From positions 5,925,372-5,989,371 of the forward strand of contig NC_049991.1 in NCBI RefSeq assembly GCF_000003815.2: a stretch of DNA of 64,000 nucleotides, read 5' to 3'. The stretch comes from Branchiostoma floridae. Taxonomy: Eukaryota > Chordata > Leptocardii > Amphioxiformes > Branchiostomatidae. Below, one piece after another: positions 11,364-21,095 of this stretch; position 1 is the first letter of the stretch, and each line of letters opens with the position of its first letter. The notes below the pieces were generated by a model. It was given only the letters and a program-made list of their open reading frames with translations. It did not search any database and was not told the DNA's origin. Position numbers and translations under genes: made by a program.

Positions 11364-11924
11364 CTTACTAATAGGTCACTGCAATTGAATTTTGTGGATG
11401 TCATCCCCTCCGAACTCCAAGTTTTATGTGACAACGAGAAAAAATTATGGGAGTATTTATAATGTAGAAACCTTAAAGTTGTAACAAATTTTTTTGAGTG
11501 TGTTTGTGTGATCTCGCCCTAAACATCAAGTTTCACTGTTGTAGTAATGAACATTCAGTCAACCAGAAATACCCGAAATGATGCATGAATCGAGTTAGTT
11601 CAAAGCACTTGTTAGGTCACAGGCTGTAAACACGAACAATATAATTATAATGTAACTATGTGGTTTTACGCTGCAAGGGAACAGATTGTTTTGAAAACTT
11701 TGATGAATGACAGCTGCGATAGTTAGCAGGGTCACTGTGCTTTTATTCACTAGGTTACAGCAAGGAGGTTAGCCTCCTTGGTTACAGCAATTAGATATAA
11801 TGGATGATTTTCCTACAAATCTGACATCGCAGACAAAGGCAAGCAGATGGGTGGCACACAGGTCTCAGGGGTGTCTACCTGGGCTTCTCAAAGCATGTAT
11901 GTCGAGACGGGGCGACCATCCTTA

Positions 11925-12570
11925 TTATCTCCATGAAAAATGGAGATATAGTTTTGAGTGTGTCTGTGTGTGTGTCTGTGTGTGTGTGTGTGTCTGTGTG
12001 TCCGGATTTTGTAGTGAGCATAACTCAAGAACCTCTGGACGGATTACGATGATATTTGGTTTGTGGGTAGGTGTTGGGAAGACAAAGGTCAAGGTCAATT
12101 TTGGGCCCCCTGGTATGTGACCTTGGTACTGCAGCAGAAATTCATTTTTGGGATCTTTTGAACTGGATGTGCTATGGTCTTGCTTTTTGGATGGCAGATA
12201 GCTTGTGACATAAGGGATATCTGGTGTATATTTGGTTCCCCTAGCAGGTTGCTCTGGAACTGCAGGGGCATTTTTGTCAAAATCTTCTAAGGACGATAAC
12301 TGAAGAAGGGAATGACAAATTTACATGATATTTGGAATGTAGGTAGCTTAGACAGAGATGTACATCATGAAATGCAAATTATGCAATTCTTACGCACACG
12401 TACTTATTAGAGAGCCGTTACCGCNNNNNNNNNNNNNNNNNNNNNNNNNNNNNNNNNNNNNNNNNNNNNNNNNNNNNNNNNNNNNNNNNNNNNNNNNNNN
12501 NNNNNNNNNNNNNNNNNNNNNNNNGTGACAACTCCACCTGTGTAAGTGTAACAAACTATATGGAGATGAG
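11925..12570. repeat. Dispersed repeat with internal TG tract and terminal hairpin
   Basis: Begins with CTCCATGAAAAATGGAG, a short inverted repeat, followed by TGTG and CTGTG runs and then AT-poor unique-looking sequence up to the gap. A TATGGAGATGAG motif beyond the gap may be its other end. No coding capacity is seen. Confidence 0.45.
12425..12524. other. Assembly gap, nominal 100 N
   Basis: Exactly 100 N inside a dispersed repeat. Confidence 0.95.
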
Positions 12571-12904
12571 ACAGAAAACATACCGCCGGCCTATTTTGGA
12601 CTGTGTGTATTAAGTGTAGCTCGTATAGTGGCGTGTATGCGTACTACAACTACTACAATATTACCTGTAGTTAGCTGCAGTAAGTGTAGTAGAATACGGA
12701 AAGGAAACAGAAAACGGAGCACCTACTCTGGACGGTCTAGTAGGCAAGTCTAGAAGCTTGTATAATTGCTACAATTACAGAGGAAGCCAGTTAATTGCAC
12801 ATCGGATTAACGCACACTTCTATTAACTGCACGGAATCCCAGAATCCCAAACCGGTGCGGTCCAGCTAGATAACTTCGCATTATTACTAGAATTCGTTTT
12901 CTGT
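12571..12904. other. No gene seen
   Basis: AT-rich sequence with several GTGTA and CTACTACAA motifs. Segment 12790-12830 (ATTAACTGCAC, ATTAACGCAC) resembles DNA-transposon ends, but no partner was found. Confidence 0.4.
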
Positions 12905-13400
12905 CAAAATTAGGTATATCCCTGTCACATTTCGTGAAAATCGATCGAACGACGTTTCTGCGAGCTCTAAATGAATTTTCGTGAGTAAGACGTTCGATGT
13001 TCTTACGATCATCCCGCGATTTTTCAAGATCGTCGGCAATTTGCAGGGGTCGTACGTTGGTCGCGCTGCAGCGAAACATCTTAACATAAGAGACAAGTCG
13101 CAGGAGATGTCTGAGATCGCAGAGCTCGTTACCGAGTCGCAGATCGTGCGCGCAAATCGTGCGTACCTCGCAAGTGTATCAGTCGACATTCAGTTGATAG
13201 CGCAAATCGGATGGCTAACACCCGTCAGCAGGGCGACGTTTGCCCGACTTCCGTTTGTTTACAAATATTGAATTTCTGGGAATGTCAGGGTAATTCTGAC
13301 ATTGTGGCCCCTGTGGTAGTATGTAGGCTCGCTTTGTGACGCACTTTCTTTTCATGTGTCATTTCTATTATGCCCGCGCATTTTGTATGTTTATGTGCTT
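12905..13400. mobile_element. Diverged copy of the TACCCCCTCACATTA element
   Basis: Matches 23720-24200 over most of its length (for example the shared string CAGAGCTCGTTACCGAGTCG) but lacks the clean right terminus. No transposase frame is visible, so it is a non-autonomous remnant. Confidence 0.6.
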
Positions 13401-14314
13401 CGACATTAGATTTGCTTATATTATTCCTTCTTTTTCGTGAATGCCGCTACGTTTTCGATGCCCCCCCCCCCCCCGTACGGATACTTGTACTGTTCGTTCA
13501 AGTTGTTCGAATTGCCCAAACTGGTAACACACCCAAAAAGGTTTATTATCCATGCATATCAAACTAACCCAATAATGCCTGCATAATTTATACTCGGGCT
13601 CTGCCATTGGAAGACACATAAAGAGCTAAGATTAGGCATGACATCTCTAGCATGGGAAAAGTTTGCCTTGTTACGCCACGCCCAGACCCGTTTTCACAAG
13701 GTGTGAGTCTTAACTCTCTGTATGAACCAAACCTGAGTTAGATGTTTTGTCACAATTTTCAATTCACAATTATTGCTGAATTTGCTCAAGAGCAAATGTA
13801 TACGTCGCGGCATTTCTAGTCCATAAAATGTACTTGCTAGACTTAGTGCAACTAAGTGACACCTGACCTCACGCGCGTTAAATTACTTTTCAAAATTCAA
13901 AACGTCTAGAGTAAAGGCAAGGGCTCATACAAAACTCAAAGAAGATTACGTTTTCAGCTTGAAGAAAACAAACACTTTCACAGTACCTGCACCTACTTGT
14001 TGAAAATTATCAAAACTTGTGATTTTTTAAAATAAAATAAGGTATACTGCAGTAATAAATGTACCCACATCATAAGGAGATTTTAACGGTGCTTATATAT
14101 CTTACCCGAAATAGTTGAAAGGCTTCACAGTATTTTTTATTAAATGGTCATTTGTAATGTGGACATCCGATACTATGCTAAGTCAATTTCATTGCTTCCA
14201 TCCAATTATAGAACAAAGTCGACGACTGAGAGATTGGGAATGGCCCTGTGTCCTGTTGCTATATTATTTGCAGACTATAATGTACAGACAGAAACAGAGG
14301 TTTTTATTACTTTA
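13401..14314. other. Intergenic; partial copy of a 0.7-1.0 kb repeat
   Basis: 13900-14130 resembles 32890-33320 and 47930-48100 (GTACCTGCACCT, TAATAAATGTACCCACAT). No gene is seen. A C-run at 13462-13475 interrupts otherwise AT-rich DNA. Confidence 0.45.
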
Positions 14315-16592
14315 TAGGATCATGGAGCATCTCCTTATGATGTGGGTACATTTATTAACTAACTACACTCAAACTGCTATGCTAACTACACTCAAACTGA
14401 GACTGAAGTGCCAGCGCTGTCCTAGGAACCCTCGTATCAGGTTTAACCTTGAGAAGCTGAAGGACCCAGAGGTGGTAGAGATGTTCCAGTCACAGATAGG
14501 TGGCAAGTTCGCAGCACTCAACGTCCTTGACACTGACGTGGACGAGCTTGCAGGGAACATCAAGGAGGTGCTGTTGTCCACAGCAGAAGAGACTCTGGGA
14601 AGACACAGGAAGAAGAACAAGCCTTGGGTGTCTGACGGCATTCTTGATCTGTGCGACAGAAGAAGGGAGCTCAGACAGCAGAAGTACACCAGTCAGGAAA
14701 ATGCAGAACAGTACCGACAAGCACACAAGACAGTCAGGAGGAAGATGAGAGAAGCCAAGGAGAAGTGGATAGAAGACCAGTGTACAGAAATACAGCATGG
14801 GATGGCTTCAGGGAACAGCCAGAAGGCTTATGAGACACTTAAAACTCTCACAAGGACACAACAACCCAGGGCCATGGTGATCGAGGACAGTAGTGGAAAC
14901 CTTCTGACAGAAAGCACGGCCGTCCTCAACCGGTGGACAGAGTACTGTGATAAGCTCTACAACTACGAACTTCAACCTGACACAGCAAAGCTGAACAACC
15001 CCCCTTGGGCGGAGAGAGTCCCAGAAGACCTCCCAATCCTAAGGGATGAGGTAGTGGATGCAGTGCGCAACATGAAGCCAGGCAAATCCCCAGGAATTGA
15101 CAACATTCCTGCAGAGCTGCTGAAGCATGATGGTGAAGTGGTGGTGGACAAGTACTTTGAGCTATGTCAGAAGATTTGGCAGCAGAAGAAGTGGCCCAAG
15201 GAATGGACACAGTCGCTAGTCATTCCCCTGCCCAAGAAGGGGAATACGCGTCTCTGCCAAAACTACAGAACCATCAGTCTGATCAGCCATCCAAGCAAGA
15301 TACTTCTCAAAGTGATCTTGAAGAGGCTTAAGTCTAAAGCAGAAGAACTACTAGCAGAAGAGCAAGCTGGCTTTAGGCCGGGTCGGAGCACCATTGAGCA
15401 AATTTTTAATTGTCGGCTCAGCATTGAAAAACACATGCAGCACCAACAAGACCTTTATCACAACTTTATCGACTTTAAAAAGGCCTTTGATAGAGTGTGG
15501 CATGACGGCTTATGGTGGGTCTTGAGAGGTTTTGGAGTCGAAGAGGGCTTTATACAGACCATCGAAGCTTTGTACGAGAGGGCGTCTAGTGCAGTGTTCC
15601 TCAACAACAAAGTGGGGGAATTCTTCAGGACAACAGTCGGGGTTCACCAGGGATGCTTGCTGTCGCCAGTCTTGTTTAACCTGTACTTGGAGAAGATCAT
15701 GCAGGACACACTGTATGATCATCACACCTCCATCTCTATTGGTGGCAGACGCATCTGTAACCTCCGCTTCGCAGATGACATCGACCTTCTCGCTGGTAAC
15801 AACACTGAACTCCAAGACCTTACAGACAAGTTTACACAGAGTACTGGGTCGTTTGGCATGGAGGTCAGCACAGAGAAAAGCAAGGTGATGGTGAACAGCA
15901 GGGACGAAACACATGCGGTCATCTTCATGAATGGGGAACAACTGGAAGAGGTGGACACTTTTACATATCTGGGAGGGACTATTACAAAGGATGGTACCAG
16001 TCGGACAGAAGTACAGAAGAGGATTGCCATGGCAACATCTGCAATGGCTCGTCTGTCCAGGATCTGGAAATCCAACAACATCAGCTTTACTGTCAAGTAC
16101 AAGCTCTACAAGACCCTAGTTGTGTCCATACTGTTGTATGGGTGTGAGACCTGGACGCTACTGGCATCCACAGAGAGAAAAATCCAAGCCTTTGAGATGA
16201 AGTGCATGCGGAAGCTACTTCACATCTCGTACTATGAACACATCACAAACGAGTATGTGCGGGAACAGGTACACGGTCTTGTTGGCCCTCAAGAACCAAT
16301 CTTAGGGACAGTTAAAAGACGCAAACTGCAATGGTTTGGGCATGTTACCAGGCACAACAACCTGGCCAAGACAATCCTGCAGGGAACAGTAGAGGGAGGG
16401 CGTCTTCGCGGACGTCAACGCAAAGCTTGGCAGGACAACATCACTGACTGGACGGGCCTCAGCCTACAGGAGAGACTAACCCTGGCTAGGGAAAGAAGAA
16501 TCTGGAGGCAAATCTCGATCTTCATGTCTACCTTGTCCCCCCAACGACCTGGAGGTCAAGGGACTAGGTAGGTAGGTAGGTAGGATCATGGA
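14315..16592 (+). mobile_element. LINE insertion with target-site duplication
   Basis: Non-LTR retrotransposon copy, 5'-truncated, ending in a (TAGG)n tail at 16565-16584. A 12-base direct repeat, TAGGATCATGGA, occurs at 14315-14326 and 16581-16592 and fits a target-site duplication, although it partly overlaps the tail motif. A 16-base repeat (AACTACACTCAAACTG) near the 5' junction may be filler made during insertion. Open coding capacity suggests a young insertion. Confidence 0.8.
14385..16571 (+). CDS. LINE reverse transcriptase ORF, 5'-truncated
   Basis: Open frame of about 728 codons in the element (the frame extends upstream to 14115 through flanking DNA). The N-terminal third is the post-endonuclease linker (PRIRFNLEKLKDPEVVEMF). 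The RT core follows: KSPGIDNIPAELL, YRTISLISHPSKILLKVIL, QAGFRPGRST, FIDFKKAFDRVWH, GVHQGCLLSPVLFNLYLEK, then the catalytic FADD box near 15768-15779. The tail carries SILLYGCETWTL and RRKLQWFGHV, typical of LINE C-termini, and a GRQRKAW motif. The endonuclease domain is absent, so the copy cannot move alone. The exact clade is not assigned. Confidence 0.9.
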   Translation, partial: TTLKLRLKCQRCPRNPRIRFNLEKLKDPEVVEMFQSQIGGKFAALNVLDTDVDELAGNIKEVLLSTAEETLGRHRKKNKPWVSDGILDLCDRRRELRQQKYTSQENAEQYRQAHKTVRRKMREAKEKWIEDQCTEIQHGMASGNSQKAYETLKTLTRTQQPRAMVIEDSSGNLLTESTAVLNRWTEYCDKLYNYELQPDTAKLNNPPWAERVPEDLPILRDEVVDAVRNMKPGKSPGIDNIPAELLKHDGEVVVDKYFELCQKIWQQKKWPKEWTQSLVIPLPKKGNTRLCQNYRTISLISHPSKILLKVILKRLKSKAEELLAEEQAGFRPGRSTIEQIFNCRLSIEKHMQHQQDLYHNFIDFKKAFDRVWHDGLWWVLRGFGVEEGFIQTIEALYERASSAVFLNNKVGEFFRTTVGVHQGCLLSPVLFNLYLEKIMQDTLYDHHTSISIGGRRICNLRFADDIDLLAGNNTELQDLTDKFTQSTGSFGMEVSTEKSKVMVNSRDETHAVIFMNGEQLEEVDTFTYLGGTITKDGTSRTEVQKRIAMATSAMARLSRIWKSNNISFTVKYKLYKTLVVSILLYGCETWTLLASTERKIQAFEMKCMRKLLHISYYEHITNEYVREQVHGLVGPQEPILGTVKRRKLQWFGHVTRHNNLAKTILQGTVEGGRLRGRQRKAWQDNITDWTGLSLQERLTLARERRIWRQISIFMSTLSPQRPGGQGTR

Positions 16593-16740
16593 ATGTCCCA
16601 ACTATGATCTGTACAAATTAAATACTTGGCGTCGTGATATAGAATCATTTAAAGCGCGTTGTGTCTAAGAATGGTAGCTGTCTCATGGACACATCAAACC
16701 TGTGCAGAAAGTTCAGAAAAGGAAATGAATGATCGACAAT
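16593..16740. other. Short flank, no gene seen
   Basis: Unique-looking sequence between the LINE and the next element. Confidence 0.4.
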
Positions 16741-17520
16741 AACCCTATCAAGACCAGGCTTTTTTGGGGATTCCTGGGACCAGGGGGGGGGGGGGCTCTT
16801 TTGACCCCCCCTTCGTAATTTCAAAACGGCTTGGGTTACCATCACCAAATGTGTAGGGGATGATGTACTGGTAAAGTTTTATATTTTCTGTAATTTTGGT
16901 ATCGTTATAACGAAATTTGACGTAATTATGACGTTATAAGTTCATAATTTGGGCTAAAATCGTCAAAATATCAAATTTTCGCTATACTTAAATGTATTGA
17001 ACACAACGATGATTATAAAGACTTTTTCCACAATTTTTAACCAAATAGAAATGGACCAAAAATGATGAAGTGACTGTGTTTTGTAAGAAAATAAAGATTT
17101 TGACGGTATTTGAGTAAAAATTACATGTATTCATCGTTGAAAATGACATTTTCCGCCATCTTGGATTTTGACCCATGACGTCATCAAATTAGCATTAGAT
17201 ATGAATATTTGATTAGAAATGTAACTTATAATTACACAGGATGTGAAATATATAAATAAACAAGTTTGATCTAGCAATAAAACCATTAAATCCCATAATT
17301 CAAACTGAAATTAGTAAATTTGGGAAAATATGCCTGTCAGAAACCCGTTGCAATGGCAACACGAAAAATCACAAACTCTAACTTTTTGATGGAATTGTTG
17401 CCAACAATATGTTAGGAAATGTCACTAAGTTTCGTAGTCCTAGCACGCGTCGTTAGCTAGTTATACGACATCAAAGTTGGCGCAGGCTCTTTTAGCCCCC
17501 CCTGGTCTGGATAGGGTTAA
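16741..17520. mobile_element. Non-autonomous TIR element, family T1, copy 1
   Basis: Ends are inverted: AACCCTATCAAGACCAGG at the left and CCTGGTCTGGATAGGGTT at the right, followed inside by C-runs and CTCTTTTGA or CTCTTTTAG. The interior is AT-rich without frames. Related copies are at 55000-55673 and 43560-43800. Confidence 0.7.
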
Positions 17521-17593
17521 TCTTTGCCGTATCTTACAATTACACAACAAAAGGCAATGTCCAAGTACATGTTATGATTAGCTTAAAGTAAGA

Positions 17594-18355
17594 CCCTGTT
17601 CACACTCAGAACACGATTCGAATAAAACATTTATCCGAATAAATTTTTTCCTATCCGATTCAAAATTGTGCTCACACTGCTCTTCAGCAATCCGATTAGC
17701 GCGCCCTCAGTCTTATCTGAAAGAAACATTAGTTGCGTTTCAAAGATGTATCGCTACGTCTTGAAGTAGTTGGCGGTGAGATTCACTTTATTTCTGCACT
17801 GGTCGAGGGATTTCTCAACTCCATGCTTCGACATTCCTTCGGATATATCTTCCTATTATAATGTCCCTGTTTTTATGAACCTCCCCGAGCTTTTTCTGCG
17901 TCTCCTCTCACCCCCAGATGGAAATAAGCAGCTTCGTTTGTTACGGTGTTCACTTGGCGAATGATGAAGATTTCCCATTCTTTCCGCTCATTGTTGTTTG
18001 AAGTAATTAAATACGGCGGAAAATGCTCGCTGAAAAACGAGGCGATCAAGCGTGTGTAGTGTTTCCCGCGCGATGCGAAGTATGATCCCAAGTTCCCGGA
18101 TGAATGACGTTACACCCCGGAATTAGCGGAATCCTATCCACTAGCGCGCTCACTCTGCCGAATAGCACGAATCGATCGGGACTCCCCGCAGCGCAGTTCT
18201 ATCCACTTGCCCCAGTTCTATCCACCTCCCCGAGGATTCACTTCGACGAAATCCAAGTGATTTGGAAGCGTTCACACTGCAGAAACTTATTCGTATCGGG
18301 TCGTTTTATTCGGATAACATGTTTTATTCGAATCGTTTTTCTGAGTGTGAATGGG
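17594..18355. mobile_element. Non-autonomous DNA transposon with about 50-bp TIRs
   Basis: Left CCCTGTTCACACTCAGAA and right TTCTGAGTGTGAATGGGG are inverted copies, extended by matched ATTCGAATAAAACAT arms. Flanks GTAAGA (17588-17593) and GTAGGA (18356-18361) could be a 6-base target duplication with one change. No transposase is seen. The hAT superfamily is only a guess. A reversed fragment recurs at about 57640-57790. Confidence 0.75.
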
Positions 18356-18361
18356 GTAGGA

Positions 18362-19166
18362 CATGCATGTTTTTAGCTAGTAGAACTTAACCAGTGTGAC
18401 GCTGGAATTCCAACTCTTTCATCACCTTGTGTCGGAGGTATTTTGTACGCTTGGTGTCTGATACGCAAAGTTACAACAACAAGCAATGATCTGTAGGAAC
18501 TTTCGGTGTTATGGTGCTCTGGTAGCTCTGGTAGCTACTTCCTCGCAAATTCGGAAGGCGGCAGTTCCCAAATGCACCTTATTCGAGGGACGGCCCTAAT
18601 AGCCACCTGAGTGAAGAGGGGAAAGCCATGTTACTTTCCCAAGGGCAAAGGTTCGGTGACTTGACATGATTTAAACCTTGGACCACTTACTTCTGAGCAG
18701 AATATTCTGCCGTTACGCCACATGAACCCGTGTGCCACATGATATGTTTGAACTGCCCTTTTAAGAAATGCGCGACAACACATTTCGACATATTCTATGA
18801 TCTTACCTTCCGATAGTGTTGTAGGTCACCAAGCTACTTCCCACGATGTGCTTTCCTATATTTTTTTGCGTTTCGTCGCCCTCTGGCGACGAAACGCAAT
18901 GTATTGGGTTTTACCTTCAGTGGGTGCTTCGATGATGGATGCTTGGTGCTTGGTTTGGTTCAAGATCGTTCAACACGACCGCATGCAACTGCTACAACTG
19001 TATGTTCGGAAATACCATTGCATTGTGGTTTCGGACTTCAATATCCTGGAAAATGGCCATATAACATCTATTCCACAAGATTGCACAAGAAAAAAAAAGA
19101 TTTTATCAAGAAAGCGACCGAAAATCGACATAAATAATACTATGTAGTGAGGTTAGAGCATAATGT
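18362..19166. other. No gene seen; one perfect hairpin
   Basis: Contains a possible SINE-like stretch at 18520-18780 and a perfect 15-bp hairpin (18866-18899). Open frames here lack protein-like features. Confidence 0.4.
18866..18899. repeat. Perfect 15-bp hairpin
   Basis: Arms TTGCGTTTCGTCGCC and its exact complement around a CTCT loop, preceded by T7. No mismatches. Confidence 0.9.
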
Positions 19167-19610
19167 ACACTCAGATGTAAGACACGTGACAACTTAGCTC
19201 AATCGGTAAAGTCATACTCCTTCAGATCCGAAAGTCCCTGGTTCGAAACCGAGAGTGGATTTTTTTCTTTTTAAATATTGAAGATAATATATAAATATTC
19301 TATTTATTTATTTATTGATATTATACTTGTATATATCATTTTTTATTTATTCTAGTATTCATTTTATATATGCAAGGCCTTTGTCTTATGAACAGGACTT
19401 CATAGATTCCAAACCCGGCATTCGAATTTTTCTGTTCATGGTAATGGAAATACCGTGCAGCGGCTCCTATGCGCGGTAAGATGATTCTCGCAAAACACTC
19501 GCCACTAAACTACTATTCATGATGTAAACAGAGGCTCTTGATGTTGTTTGCATGAAACTCCATCAAAAACAGCGATCCTTTCTTACAGTAGCAAATGTTC
19601 AGTATCGACT
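19167..19610 (+). repeat. 444-bp tandem duplication, copy 1, with tRNA-like segment
   Basis: Repeats directly at a 444-base offset. Segment 19188-19262 has pol III box-like motifs: TAGCTCAATCGGTA (A box) and GGTTCGAAACC (B box). The ends do not form an acceptor stem and the D-stem is poor, so it is tRNA-derived, not a working tRNA. The AT-rich 3' part resembles a SINE body. Confidence 0.65.
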
Positions 19611-20060
19611 ACACTCATATACAATACACGTAACAACTTAGTTCAATCGGTAAAGTCATACGCCTTCGGATCCGAAAGTCCCTGGTTCGAAACCGAGAGT
19701 GGATTTTTTCTTTTTAAATATTGAAGATAATATATAAATGTTCTATTTATTTATTGATATTATATTTTTATGTATCATTTTTTATTTTATTTTAGTATTC
19801 ATTTCATGTATGCAAGGCCTTTGTCTTATGAACAGGATTTCATAGATTCCAAACCCGGCATTCGAATTTTTCTGTTCATGGTAATGGAAAATACCGTACA
19901 GCGGCTCCTATGCGCGGTAAGATGATTCTCACAAAACACTCGCCACTAAACTACTATTCATGATGTAAACAGAGGCTCTTGATGTTGTTTGCATGAAACT
20001 CCATCAAAAACAGCGATCCTTTCTTACAGTAGCAAATGCTTCATTGTTCAGTATCGACTT
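19611..20060 (+). repeat. 444-bp tandem duplication, copy 2, with tRNA-like segment
   Basis: Second copy. The A box is changed (TAGTTCAATCGGTA) and the B box retained (GGTTCGAAACC). The anticodon region is TTCGGATCCGAA, a self-complementary string. Confidence 0.65.
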
Positions 20061-20548
20061 CATTCAGAAGTTTTCAGACAACACGGATGTGGAAAGTCAC
20101 ACCGCTCGACACAAAAGTATGGAAATTTTCATGAATATTAGCAAAATTATCCAGGAAAACAAGGAAGAAATGTTGTAAATGCGGAAACCAGTATAATAGA
20201 GATGAGGTAGCTGTTAATTGGTTTGGATATTTGTTTGACATTTGGTAGTCAATTTAGATAGAATCTTGTCACAGTGCTGATGGTGCTTTTTCAAGTGTAC
20301 ATAAGTACCTGAGTATATTGATAGATTTTATAATGAACTTATTGTACATTTAAAATAAAGTTGTAAGCCAAGACCAGCTATTAAACAGTACTCCTTTCCA
20401 AAATAACAATTTTTCTTATAGACGCAACAGCCCTTGAGTGACTTTTTCTAACAGATTTTACTTCAAGAAAAAGACAGTTCACACTCATAAACGTAGACGA
20501 AACGCCAGCTTTTTTTAAAAGCACTTGTTTACCTTTCTTTGTGGTTAT
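20061..20548. other. No gene seen
   Basis: AT-rich intergenic sequence; AATAAAG near 20354 with no open frame upstream. Confidence 0.4.
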
Positions 20549-21095
20549 ATTTCAGCCATACGTAGTATGGTGAAATACATTGTGTTCGTAATGTTTCCTA
20601 TTTCTCCTGTCAAATTTTCAAATCGAATCATCTCCGTCGTTTCTGGACCAAATGACCAGAAATTTGGCACAAGGGTAGAGTGGGCCAATACATCGATTAG
20701 CTTTTTTTTTCATATCCTCCTCTAAAAAGATTTTGTCAATTTTTTTGGGTCATTTTTAGACAAAAATTGTATATTTTGGCCCCCTGTACCCAGGTATTAC
20801 AATTAGATGACATGAAATTTGGTATAGATAGGCATTGTATATTTGGTAAAATGATCCAAGTATAATGTTTGGCATAAACAATTTTAAATGATTAATTTCA
20901 GCACTAGTACTTTTCTAAGGGGAAATTGGTTTTCTTTCGACCTCCTCCCGTGAACTCCCGTGACCCCACAGAGCGCCACACCTGCAACGACCTGGGCTTC
21001 AGGGATAGTTAATTGATTTAACGATCAGCCAATCAGTGACGAGGAAGGCGAATGCTAATAAATATTCATAAGCGGGTCCTTCAAATCCCGTATGT
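20549..21095. repeat. Dispersed repeat family R1, copy 1
   Basis: Starts TTTCAGCCATACGTAGTATGG and ends near ATTCATAAGCGGGTCC. The same ends occur at 44981-46030, and the right end again at 46325-46660. No coding frame. Confidence 0.7.

Larger units (their letters stand above)
9097..11905. repeat. Tandem duplication unit 4 (2.8 kb)
   Basis: Copy of unit 3 at an offset of 2939 bases, with type-A segment 9174-9239 and candidate coding copies at 10660-10860 and 11165-11363, plus a decayed one near 11540-11740. A small hairpin (AAGGAGGTTAGCCTCCTT, about 11765-11782) is present here but not in unit 3. The array ends where another repeat begins, near 11905. Confidence 0.85.

Noticed and set aside
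15510-15941. Minus-strand frames inside the LINE
   Set aside because: Shadows of the reverse-transcriptase frame.
19188-19704. Two functional tRNA genes
   Set aside because: A and B boxes are present, but there is no acceptor stem, poor D-stem pairing and no matching anticodon stem.
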